Assembly: GCA_937884755.1 (NCBI GenBank)
Contig: CAKZYJ010000258.1
Span: 1 to 33,515, forward strand
Length of the DNA stretch: 33,515 nucleotides
Source: an uncultured Flammeovirgaceae bacterium
GTDB lineage: Bacteria > Bacteroidota > Bacteroidia > Cytophagales > Cyclobacteriaceae
Direction: 5' to 3'
Below the pieces are notes generated by a model, which worked only from the letters and a program-made list of their open reading frames with translations, did not search any database and was not told the DNA's origin. Position numbers and translations under genes: made by a program. The first letter of the stretch is position 1, and each line of letters opens with the position of its first letter. Shown one piece after another: positions 7,920-15,348 of the stretch.

Positions 7920-8708
7920 ATGAAAAAATCTATCTCAGGTGTACGACCCAAGAAGTTTCTGGGTCAACATTTTCTAAAGGATCATACTATTGCTGAGAAT
8001 ATTGCGCTGAGCTTAACCGGCCATATTGGCTATCAACAGGTGCTGGAAGTGGGTCCGGGAATGGGGGTTCTAACTCAGTTTCTACTTAAACAGTCAGAGT
8101 ATGAAGTTACAGTTATTGAAATTGACGACGAATCAGTCGTTTATCTAAAAAAACACTACCCCGACTTATCTATTCTAAACGATGATTTTCTGAAAATTGA
8201 CCATTCTCCTCTACCCCACCACCAAGCAATCATCGATAATATTACATATAATATAACTTCACAAATCTTCTTTAAAGTGCTGGATCACCGGCAAATTGTT
8301 CCAGAAGTAGTGGGTATGATTCAAAAGGAAGTAGCCGACCGTATCTGCTCCCCACCCGGTAACAAGGCTTACGGAATTTTGAGCGTACTACTGCAAGCCT
8401 ATTATACCATTGAGTATCTGTTTACAGTAGAGCCTCAGGTTTTTCATCCCCCACCTAAAGTTCGTTCAGCCGTTATTCGTCTAAAACGCAACAAAACCAT
8501 GCAGCTGGATTGTGATGAAAAGCTATTTAAAAAGGTAGTGAAACAAGGTTTTCAAAACCGCCGCAAGACCTTGCGTAACGCGCTGAAACCACTAAATTTG
8601 CCGGAGTCTGTCCGGCAGTCATCCATGTTGAATCTGCGAGCTGAGCAATTGTCGGTAGAAGACTTTGTGCAGCTTACCCAACAAATTGAGCAGGCTTGGA
8701 AACACTAA
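7920..8708 (+). CDS. rsmA: 16S rRNA adenine-N6,N6-dimethyltransferase
   Basis: RsmA (KsgA) dimethylates two adjacent adenines in the 3' hairpin of 16S rRNA late in small-subunit assembly. The 262-residue protein has the typical opening KKFLGQHFLKD, the SAM motif EVGPGMGVLTQFLL, the acidic VIEID, and the post-motif region with FHPPPKVRSAVIRL and QNRRKTLRNAL. The catalytic motif IV reads DNITYNITSQI. The usual core is NLPYNIS, so the proline position carries threonine, but the asparagine and tyrosine are kept. ATG 7920 is well supported. Its stop codon lies inside the mgtE frame, a 13-base overlap. Confidence 0.95.
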   Translation: MKKSISGVRPKKFLGQHFLKDHTIAENIALSLTGHIGYQQVLEVGPGMGVLTQFLLKQSEYEVTVIEIDDESVVYLKKHYPDLSILNDDFLKIDHSPLPHHQAIIDNITYNITSQIFFKVLDHRQIVPEVVGMIQKEVADRICSPPGNKAYGILSVLLQAYYTIEYLFTVEPQVFHPPPKVRSAVIRLKRNKTMQLDCDEKLFKKVVKQGFQNRRKTLRNALKPLNLPESVRQSSMLNLRAEQLSVEDFVQLTQQIEQAWKH

Positions 8709-10069
8709 ATCTCATACCATTTGAAGTATCCCCTTCCTACCTTGAGTGGGTGAGGGAGGCTATTGCTCAAAATGCGCAGGAGATTGTACACCAGAGTATG
8801 GAAGATGCCAACGCGGTAGATATTCTGACCGTACTCTACGAGTTAAATACTGAAGAATCTAAATTTGTACTTAAGCTTCTAGACCGAGAAAAGGCCGCTG
8901 ATGTAATTGTTGAGATAGAAGAAGAAGACCAGACGGCGTTTCTCCGAAACTTTACGGCTGAAGAACTCGCTAATTTTATTGATTACCTGGACTCAGACGA
9001 TGGGGCAGACATTCTGAACCGTCTACCGATTCAGACGCGTGAGGAGGTTATTGATAGAATGCAAAATGCCGAGCGAGCCCGCCACGTAAAAGATCTGATT
9101 CGTTACGAAGAAGATCGGGCGGGAGGGTTGATGGCCAAGGAGTTAATCAAGGTTGATATTAACTGGAATATTTTACAATGTATTGAAGAAATTCGTCGTC
9201 AGGCCGGAAAAGTAGACAAACTCTACTCGGTCTACGTCGTAGACGACCGCAATCATCTACTGGGAAAAGTCTCGCTGAAGCGAATCATTATTTCTCAGGA
9301 TAATACTAAGATTGCCGACATCTACGATAGTGAAATTATTTCGGTGCCCACCTTTATGGAGGAAGAGGAAATTGCTGAAATTATGCGTAAGTACGATTTA
9401 GAAGTAGTACCCGTAGTAGATATTCTAGATCGTCTGGTCGGGCGAATCACAATTGATGATATTGTCGATGTTATCACCGAGATGGCGGAGGAAGAACGCC
9501 AACTGATGGCGGGGATTTCTGAGGATGTAGAGGAAAGAAGTGATAGTGTCTGGTTGCTTTCCCGCGCTCGGCTGCCCTGGCTGATTATTGGAATGGTAGG
9601 TGGACTATTTGGAGCTCGGTTAAACTGTAATTATGAGGATGATATAGCCTTACTACCCGCTATGGCCTTCTTCATTCCGCTAATTACAGCTACTGGGGGT
9701 AATGTTGGAATTCAGTCTTCCTCGCTGGTTGTGCAAAGTCTGGCCACATCTTCGGTTTTTGGCGACCAGTTAACCAAACGCCTGATCAAAGTATTGATCG
9801 TAGCACTTATCAATGGTCTGGCACTGGGAATTTTAGTGTTAGTTTTCAATCTGATTTTTGGGGAAGAACTACGATTGGCTAGTGTAGTAGCCATTGCTTT
9901 GTTCAGTGTAGTTCTTTTAGCTTCCTTCATGGGCACCCTAACCCCATTAATTCTAAACCGTTTTGGAGTAAATCCAGCTTTAGCCTCCGGCCCGTTTATC
10001 ACTACTGCTAACGATTTATTGGGTCTAGCTGTATACTTTAGCGTAGCCCATCTGCTTTATCAATTCTAG
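8696..10069 (+). CDS. mgtE: MgtE family magnesium transporter
   Basis: The 457-residue inner-membrane protein has the three parts of MgtE: an acidic helical N-domain (about 30-135), two CBS domains (about 140-260) ending GRITIDDIVDVITEMAEEE, and a membrane domain (about 285-457) with roughly five helices. The end of that domain, ASGPFITTANDLLGLAVYF, carries the conserved aspartate that lines the magnesium path. By family, the cytoplasmic domains sense magnesium and gate the channel. The frame opens at TTG 8696 inside rsmA. The next options are a GTG at codon 19 or a later ATG, so the exact start is less sure than the product. Translation is probably coupled to rsmA, and a dehydrogenase gene follows after 9 bp. 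Confidence 0.95.
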   Translation: METLNLIPFEVSPSYLEWVREAIAQNAQEIVHQSMEDANAVDILTVLYELNTEESKFVLKLLDREKAADVIVEIEEEDQTAFLRNFTAEELANFIDYLDSDDGADILNRLPIQTREEVIDRMQNAERARHVKDLIRYEEDRAGGLMAKELIKVDINWNILQCIEEIRRQAGKVDKLYSVYVVDDRNHLLGKVSLKRIIISQDNTKIADIYDSEIISVPTFMEEEEIAEIMRKYDLEVVPVVDILDRLVGRITIDDIVDVITEMAEEERQLMAGISEDVEERSDSVWLLSRARLPWLIIGMVGGLFGARLNCNYEDDIALLPAMAFFIPLITATGGNVGIQSSSLVVQSLATSSVFGDQLTKRLIKVLIVALINGLALGILVLVFNLIFGEELRLASVVAIALFSVVLLASFMGTLTPLILNRFGVNPALASGPFITTANDLLGLAVYFSVAHLLYQF

Positions 10070-10078
10070 TCCCTATTT

Positions 10079-11014
10079 ATGAAGAAGTGCCTTATAGTGG
10101 ATAAAATGCACCCTAGCATTGTCCCCCTACTCGCCGAAATTGGATACCAGGCAGACTATCAGCCGGATATCTCCCGTGCTGAGGTGCTAGAGCAAATTTC
10201 TGGTTATCAAGGTTTGATTGTTCGTAGTAAGCTTAAAATTGACTCTGAACTAATTGCGCAAGCTGCTTCGCTTAAGTTTGTAGCCCGAGCAGGCGCAGGG
10301 TTGGATCAACTAGACAAGGAAGCACTTCTACAGAACGGCATCAGTATTCTCAATGCCCCGGAAGGCAATCGCGATGCAGTTGGGGAACATACATTAGGTA
10401 TCCTATTGAATCTGCTAAACAACATTTCTCGCGCTGATCAGCAAATTCGCCACAGTGTTTGGGACCGGGAGGGAAACCGAGGAGTAGAACTAATGGGAAA
10501 AACTGTGGGCATCATCGGTTACGGAAATATGGGACAGGCTTTTGCACGTCGGCTTTCCGGATTCGGAGTAACGGTGTTAGCCTACGATAAGTACCGGACC
10601 GATTATAGCGATGCATTTGCCGAAGAAGCAACGATGGAAGAAATCTTTCGGCAAGCCGAAATTATCAGCTTTCATGTACCATTAACCCGCGAAACTCAGT
10701 TTTTGATTGACAAATTGTACTTATCCAAGTTTAATCAAGATGTTTACCTGCTAAATACTGCGCGGGGGAAAATTATTTCTTTAGCAACGTTAGTTGAAGG
10801 TTTAGCCAGTGGAAAGATCAGAGGAGCAGCCCTCGACGTGCTGGAAAATGAGAAATTACAGCAATTAACTCCTCATCAGCAAGCTGCCTTTGATCAGCTT
10901 TGCCAATCTGACCGGGTGTTGTTTACTCCTCACGTTGCTGGCTGGACCTACGAATCTTATGAAAAAATTAATCAAACGCTGGTAGAAAAGATAAAAGCCT
11001 TAGAATTGGACTAG
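10079..11014 (+). CDS. D-isomer 2-hydroxyacid dehydrogenase, phosphoglycerate-dehydrogenase-like
   Basis: The 311-residue enzyme has a Rossmann core with GIIGYGNMGQ (about 144-153) and the acidic end of the second strand AYDK (168-171), which suggests NAD. Catalytic residues fit the family: Arg229 in NTARGK, a glutamate in DVLENE (near 256-258) and His285 in FTPHVAGW. It lacks the C-terminal ACT or intervening domains of long SerA proteins. It could therefore be a short phosphoglycerate dehydrogenase or act on another 2-hydroxyacid, and the sequence does not decide. The start is ATG 10079, 9 bp after mgtE, so it is probably the third gene of the rsmA-mgtE unit. Confidence 0.9.
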   Translation: MKKCLIVDKMHPSIVPLLAEIGYQADYQPDISRAEVLEQISGYQGLIVRSKLKIDSELIAQAASLKFVARAGAGLDQLDKEALLQNGISILNAPEGNRDAVGEHTLGILLNLLNNISRADQQIRHSVWDREGNRGVELMGKTVGIIGYGNMGQAFARRLSGFGVTVLAYDKYRTDYSDAFAEEATMEEIFRQAEIISFHVPLTRETQFLIDKLYLSKFNQDVYLLNTARGKIISLATLVEGLASGKIRGAALDVLENEKLQQLTPHQQAAFDQLCQSDRVLFTPHVAGWTYESYEKINQTLVEKIKALELD

Positions 11015-11120
11015 TTCCTACACTTGTGAGATTTTACCGCACAAACGCACCCATTTCGCGCTACGTTTCCGCTATTTTGAATCTTATTAGATATGCTAGT
11101 CATCTGCTATCTTCAATTGT

Positions 11121-11960
11121 ATGCGCTTAGACCGTTGGAAAATAGTGTTAGAACGAATTAAAACGATCCCGGAGCACCCGGTACTTACTTCATGTCTGGT
11201 GCTGCTTGCCCTTGCCATGATCGTCTTCGGGCTAAGCTACTCGTACTATGTGGAAGATTACTACAACTTTGTAGGGCAGGTATTGGCCGAGGCTCACGGA
11301 ATGCTCTTTGATATTGCCGTAATCGGTATTTTAATCTACTGGCTTAATGAGAATGGACAGAAACGCATGAGGATTCGTACGTATCTGGATGAAATTGAAG
11401 ATTTTCGCTTATGGGAATCTGAGGAAGCAGCCTTCCGTACGGCGGGTAATATCAAACGTCTTAACCGCTACCGCAAGTATAAGCTGGATTTGGTCAACTG
11501 CTACCTCACCCGAACCAATTTAAGTAACGTAATTCTTAAGGGTTCGAACCTTAACACCGCCAATATCACCCATTCCAATCTGATTCAGGGTAATCTGGAA
11601 AATGCCCGCATGAACCAAACTGACTTTGAAGGCTCTAACCTTAATCAGGTCAATCTATGCCGGTCGTATGCTAGTGGGGCTAATTTCTCTAACACTTTTC
11701 TTATAAAATCTAATCTTGAAGGTTCCTTCTTAATCAAGGCCAACTTCGAGAATGCCTTACTTACCGAAGCTAACCTGCAAGGCAGCGTGTTGATGGGAGC
11801 GAATCTTAAAAATGCCAATCTGCTGAAAGCCGATTTACGGGGAGTAGAAGGACTAACGGTGGAGCAGCTACTCGAGGCTAAGACCTTGCAAAACGCCCTA
11901 CTAGACGATAGCTTACGGGAGCAACTCATGGCACAAGCACCCGAGCTAATTGAACCTTAA
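11121..11960 (+). CDS. Membrane-anchored pentapeptide-repeat protein
   Basis: This 279-residue protein begins with two predicted membrane helices (about 20-42 and 52-75). A charged linker follows, then a run of A(N/D)Lxx pentapeptides between about 120 and 250, with units such as SNLNTANITHSNLIQGNLEN and LLKADLRG. Such repeats fold into a right-handed quadrilateral beta-helix. No enzymatic residue is visible and no function can be assigned. The repeat domain would lie on the cytoplasmic side if both termini are inside. It is a stand-alone gene with a 106-bp gap before it and a hairpin terminator at its stop codon. Confidence 0.85.
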   Translation: MRLDRWKIVLERIKTIPEHPVLTSCLVLLALAMIVFGLSYSYYVEDYYNFVGQVLAEAHGMLFDIAVIGILIYWLNENGQKRMRIRTYLDEIEDFRLWESEEAAFRTAGNIKRLNRYRKYKLDLVNCYLTRTNLSNVILKGSNLNTANITHSNLIQGNLENARMNQTDFEGSNLNQVNLCRSYASGANFSNTFLIKSNLEGSFLIKANFENALLTEANLQGSVLMGANLKNANLLKADLRGVEGLTVEQLLEAKTLQNALLDDSLREQLMAQAPELIEP

Positions 11961-11993
11961 AAGAGCCTAGGAAAGCATCAATCATGCTCTTTT
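11959..11993 (+). terminator. Likely intrinsic terminator of the pentapeptide-repeat gene
   Basis: The stop codon runs into AAAAGAG (11959-11965), matched by CTCTTTT (11987-11993), with an inner stem AGCAT (11974-11978)/ATGCT (11984-11988). The right side ends in a short T-run. The stems are moderate in strength. Confidence 0.5.
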
Positions 11994-12092
11994 GCGCTGA
12001 TAATCATTGGTTTTAGCTTTTTTTCTTCCGTCTATTCTCATTTTTTGCGGCACAGCTAATTTACCCTGCAATGTTAAGAATGTTTGATTTTA

Positions 12093-12425
12093 CGAGGGTA
12101 CGGAACCTTTCCTAAGCTATTTGGCCACTATGCATGCGAATGAAAAGTTATCAGCCTGAAAGAAGTCATTCACAAAATGACCCAAATGCCTGCCGACCGG
12201 TCGGGTAGTCCCGACAGGGGTAGAATCAAGGAAAATACAATGGCAGGTATTACAATCTTCAGCCCAGCCACCGTAATTGATAAAGCTACTTTTGATTAGC
12301 CCCATCAGTATCTCGAAGGCATCGAGTACGTGATAATAAATGGTCAGATAGCCGTTGACCAGGGAAAAACCGCTCCAATTAGAGCAGGTAAAGTGCTACG
12401 GCACAGAATTCCTTCAAATCAATAG
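12093..12425 (+). pseudogene. 3' remnant of an N-acyl-D-amino-acid deacylase (D-aminoacylase) gene
   Basis: One plus-strand frame gives about 111 codons that read like the C-terminal end of D-aminoacylase/N-acyl-D-glutamate deacylase proteins of the amidohydrolase superfamily. Recognisable pieces are GYGTFPKLFGHY, KVISLKEVIHKMTQMPADR, SPATVIDKATF, PHQYLEGIEYVIINGQ and RAGKVLRHR. The alignment I recall for the family is collinear with no gap. The frame is broken by TGA at 12141-12143 and by TAG at 12297-12299, and stops entirely upstream of 12093, so the first three-quarters of the gene, with its metal ligands, is gone. It is a dead fragment. The flanks show no mobile element, so the cause of the 5' loss is unknown. 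Confidence 0.82.
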
Positions 12426-12497
12426 TAGCCACTCGTAAAATTGCACTTTCGATCTTATTCATTACATTTTACCGATAGTCATCACTACAAAGAAAAG

Positions 12498-12513
12498 TAG
12501 TTATATATAACTA
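12498..12513. repeat. 16-bp perfect palindrome
   Basis: TAGTTATATATAACTA reads the same on both strands. It lies about 90 bp before the small ORF at 12604. It may be an operator, though an AT-rich context raises the chance of coincidence. Confidence 0.35.
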
Positions 12514-12533
12514 TTTTTATATAAAATTATATA

Positions 12534-12594
12534 TTATTACTTGAATAATACAAAAATATTTCTTTTTTTAGATAAAACATTACTCAAGTAATAA
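12534..12594. repeat. Inverted repeat with 11-bp perfect arms
   Basis: Arms TTATTACTTGA (12534-12544) and TCAAGTAATAA (12584-12594) are exact inverted copies separated by 39 bp with a T-rich stretch. The right arm ends nine bases before the ATG at 12604, so the element could act on transcription or as an RNA fold masking the start. Confidence 0.45.
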
Positions 12595-12603
12595 ATAATC
12601 GCC

Positions 12604-12771
12604 ATGAATATTAAAGACTCTATTGAAGTAATTTTTCGGGTAACAGTGCTATTAATCATCTGGGCAGTAATTTGTATCACGGCTATGCCAGAGCGTTCCG
12701 ATATTCTCGACGCAAAAATTCAGGAGAACCCCAAAATTGAGCAACTGGTAGATTACTTAACTCTCAAATAA
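12604..12771 (+). CDS. Hypothetical small single-pass membrane protein
   Basis: A 55-residue frame starts at ATG 12604 and ends at TAA 12769-12771. It has a short N-terminal amphipathic segment, one hydrophobic helix (VTVLLIIWAVICITAM) and a soluble, charged C-terminal tail (PERSDILDAKIQENPKIEQL). I do not recognise a family. Support for its reality comes from codon use like the neighbours, a clean helix-plus-tail design, and its fit between a palindrome-rich leader and the end of the converging epimerase gene 5 bp away. No function can be given. Confidence 0.5.
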   Translation: MNIKDSIEVIFRVTVLLIIWAVICITAMPERSDILDAKIQENPKIEQLVDYLTLK

Positions 12772-12776
12772 GCAGC

Positions 12777-14048
12777 TTAAAGCATTGCTTCCAGTTTTTT
12801 TAATCGCTCAATACTTTGCACCATAGCCCTTACGGTGTGATAGTTCACTTTCCAGGAATGGCTCATGTGAGTCCAAATGGGCTCACCCTCACGGGTAAGC
12901 AGTGGCCACCACTCCCCTACCGAATGGTGGATCATCTTATCAAATACAAAGCGGTGAACATTCTCGTAAGTCGACCAGTATTTTTCCAGACTAAAGGTCA
13001 GGCAGGCTTCTAGCATTCCAATCAGTAATTCAGCCTGTTGCCAAAATTCCTTTTCCCGATCGTAGACCTTTCCATCGTGGCTTCCCTCTACGTATACTCC
13101 CCCATGGGTTTTATCGATGCCGTAGGCTACAGCATGATCGTAAGACGCCTTTAGCACATCGAAATACTGCTCTACTGGCTTCTTCATTGTTTTCAACGCA
13201 TGGGTCAGCAACCAGGCGAACTCCACATTGTGTCCGTAACTGGTGTTGTCCTCGGCTTGGGCTTTCTGACCCCCATCCGTAAAACGATCCCATCCCCAGA
13301 CAATATCAAATTTTATCTGCGGAGCAATTTCCCAATCCGGAAAAAACTGCGGAATTCCGGTACGATACTCGGGATGCAAAACTCGATTTAACAGAAGAGC
13401 AATTACTTCTTCCAATTTTCTCAAGTGGATCTGTTGTTGACTACATTCATACAACGTAGTGAAGGCTTCCATTAAGTGCATATGTACATCCAGGGTTTTG
13501 CGGTCCCCTCCCGCAGCGTCAGAGCCTTTTAGCGTCCAGTCTCGCTTAAACATCTCAAAGTAACCACCGTAATGAGTATCTGCCGCGTATTTTTGGAGTA
13601 GATCGAAGCATTTGATCGCGTATTCCAGTCCCCGTTCATCTCCCGCAGCCAAGGTGTATTCGCACAAGCTATAAATGGCAAAGCTGTGCCCATAAATAAT
13701 TTTTTCGTCAATAGTTACGTTGCCAGCCTGGTCCAGCAGCCAGTAAAACCCGCCGTGCTCTTGATCCCACATTTTTGCAAGTAGAAAGTCCACTCCGTGC
13801 CGGGCATACTTCAGGCATCGCCCACCACCGTATCCAGCTCGATGAGCAGAAGCGAAGGTATAAACGCAACGAGTCTGGGCAATTAGCGATTTTTCATCGG
13901 TTCCGGTATCATTACCATCTTTACCAAAGTGGGTAATAAACCCACCATATTGTTCATCTAGGCTACGGTCCAGCCAGAACGGCAATAGTTCATTAGTAAG
14001 GTGTTTTTCGCATTCTTCGCGATGTCGAGCAATGGTTTCCTGGGTCAT
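12777..14048 (-). CDS. N-acylglucosamine 2-epimerase family protein, probable cellobiose 2-epimerase
   Basis: The 423-residue protein is an (alpha/alpha)6-barrel sugar epimerase. Signatures are the opening LLPFWLDRSLDEQYGGF, KTLDVHMHLMEAF, DNTSYGHNVEFAWLL and HSWKVNYHTVRAM. Three histidines (about His191, His273 and His404) fall where cellobiose 2-epimerases have the catalytic and substrate-binding ones (compare SYGHDIEFSWLL in the Rhodothermus enzyme). These enzymes convert the reducing-end glucose of cellobiose or related beta-1,4 disaccharides to mannose. No signal peptide is seen, so it is cytoplasmic. No beta-mannoside phosphorylase or mannanase lies beside it, so the substrate is an inference from motifs. 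ATG 14048 is the clear start. Confidence 0.88.
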   Translation of the reverse strand: MTQETIARHREECEKHLTNELLPFWLDRSLDEQYGGFITHFGKDGNDTGTDEKSLIAQTRCVYTFASAHRAGYGGGRCLKYARHGVDFLLAKMWDQEHGGFYWLLDQAGNVTIDEKIIYGHSFAIYSLCEYTLAAGDERGLEYAIKCFDLLQKYAADTHYGGYFEMFKRDWTLKGSDAAGGDRKTLDVHMHLMEAFTTLYECSQQQIHLRKLEEVIALLLNRVLHPEYRTGIPQFFPDWEIAPQIKFDIVWGWDRFTDGGQKAQAEDNTSYGHNVEFAWLLTHALKTMKKPVEQYFDVLKASYDHAVAYGIDKTHGGVYVEGSHDGKVYDREKEFWQQAELLIGMLEACLTFSLEKYWSTYENVHRFVFDKMIHHSVGEWWPLLTREGEPIWTHMSHSWKVNYHTVRAMVQSIERLKKLEAML

Positions 14049-14195
14049 AGTATTTCATTTGGCGCAGAAATTATCAAATTTTTTGAAAAAATCGTACCTT
14101 AAATGACGAGTAGTGAATAATGACTGATCAGGAATTTTTTATCTGTTCATGAATCATCACTCACTAATTATTAATCATCAGTAATCAACAACCTC

Positions 14196-15239
14196 ATGAA
14201 ACGTCCTGTCAGTATTCTACTATTAGCAATTAGCAGCACAGCGCTACTCGCGTTTATTATTTTCAATCCTCAATCAAGTGAATCTACTGAAACGGGGTTA
14301 GTAGAAGCCGCCCAGCAATTTCAGCAATCTTTAGATAATAATCAGCAGGATAAAATGATGTACGACTTTGAGGACGGGGAACGCTACAACTGGCACTTTG
14401 TACCCAGAGAACGCAATGGCTTGCCTCTAAAAGCCATGAATGAAGAACAGCGGGACGCAGCTATGCAGTTACTAAAACTTTCACTAAGTGAAACTGGCTA
14501 CCAAAAAGCAACGAATGTAATGAAACTAGAAGGTGTACTTAGAGCAGTAGAAAACCGCCCTGATGATGACACCTACCGTGACCCGAATAATTACTACTTT
14601 ACTATCTTCGGCAATCCGCAACCGGGCGAAGCCTGGGGATGGCGGCTGGAAGGTCACCACGTTTCTCTTAACTTTTCTTCTCTTTCTGATGAAATTGTGT
14701 CGGCTACTCCCACTTTCTTTGGAGCTAATCCAGCTAAAGTACCTAATGGACCCATAGAAGGCTGGCGGGTACTTCAACCCGAAGAAGATCTAGCTCGGGC
14801 ATTAGTAAAATCTTTTGACCAAGATCTACTTGCTGAGGCTTTAATTGCTGAGGACGCCTACCCGGATATTGTTACCGGTACCGAACCTCAAGCTCAGGTT
14901 GGCGACCTGGAAGGTTTAGCCTACAGCAAAATGAATAGTGAGCAACAAGATCAACTAATGCAGCTGCTGGAAGTTTATCATGAGGTTCACCTGGCCGAAG
15001 TTGCCGAAGAATCGCTAAAAAGTATCCGGGAAGCCGGATTCGCAGATATTCACTTTGCCTGGGCTGGTGGACTGGAAGTAGGTGATCCGCACTATTACCG
15101 CCTACAGGGGCCGACTTTTGTGATTGAGTACGACAATACGCAGAATAATGCTAACCATACTCACACAGTCATCCGGGATTTACAAAATGATTGGGGAGAG
15201 AATGTGCTGAAAGCCCACTACGAAGAGGCTCATAAGTAA
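14196..15239 (+). CDS. Exported DUF3500 family protein
   Basis: This 347-residue protein has an N-terminal hydrophobic signal (about 5-24, PVSILLLAISSTALLAFIIF). The rest matches the DUF3500 family, with WHFVPRERNGLPLKAMNEEQ, the run YYFTIFGNPQPGEAWGWRLE followed by GHHVSLNFS, and the C-terminal HYYRLQGPTFVIEYDNTQN. Conserved histidines, tryptophans and acidic residues suggest an enzyme or ligand-binding protein, but the family has no established function that I know of. It lies alone between the divergent epimerase gene and the kelch lipoprotein genes. Confidence 0.88.
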   Translation: MKRPVSILLLAISSTALLAFIIFNPQSSESTETGLVEAAQQFQQSLDNNQQDKMMYDFEDGERYNWHFVPRERNGLPLKAMNEEQRDAAMQLLKLSLSETGYQKATNVMKLEGVLRAVENRPDDDTYRDPNNYYFTIFGNPQPGEAWGWRLEGHHVSLNFSSLSDEIVSATPTFFGANPAKVPNGPIEGWRVLQPEEDLARALVKSFDQDLLAEALIAEDAYPDIVTGTEPQAQVGDLEGLAYSKMNSEQQDQLMQLLEVYHEVHLAEVAEESLKSIREAGFADIHFAWAGGLEVGDPHYYRLQGPTFVIEYDNTQNNANHTHTVIRDLQNDWGENVLKAHYEEAHK

Positions 15240-15292
15240 ATCATATAAAACTATTTAAATTATTTTCTTTTTATTATTAAATATTAAATTAC

Positions 15293-15323
15293 TTTAGTTT
15301 TATTACATTAATCAGTAATTTTG
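15293..15323 (+). promoter_or_regulatory. Putative Bacteroidota-type promoter of the first kelch lipoprotein gene
   Basis: TAATTTTG (15316-15323) matches the TAnnTTTG -7 box. About 20 bp upstream is TTTAG (15293-15297), a weak -33 match. The ATG at 15349 lies 26 bp downstream, leaving a short leader. The surrounding sequence is very AT-rich, so the match needs transcription-start data. Confidence 0.45.
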
Positions 15324-15348
15324 TCTATTAGAATAAATTACTGTTTTA

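Larger units (their letters stand above)
12426..12603. other. Very AT-rich spacer with palindromes before a small ORF
   Basis: No coding frame is seen here. The stretch holds two strong dyads, listed separately (12498-12513 and 12534-12594), and a T-rich tract between the arms of the second. It presumably carries the control region of the small membrane ORF at 12604. Confidence 0.5.

Noticed and set aside
12117-12305. Minus-strand 62-codon frame
   Set aside because: It is the antisense of the D-aminoacylase remnant, which explains the sequence far better.
14108-14185. Possible repeat family between the epimerase and DUF3500 genes (TGAATAATGA, AATTATTAATCA)
   Set aside because: It is low-complexity, the halves do not align as a clean direct or inverted repeat, and no second copy was seen in the window.
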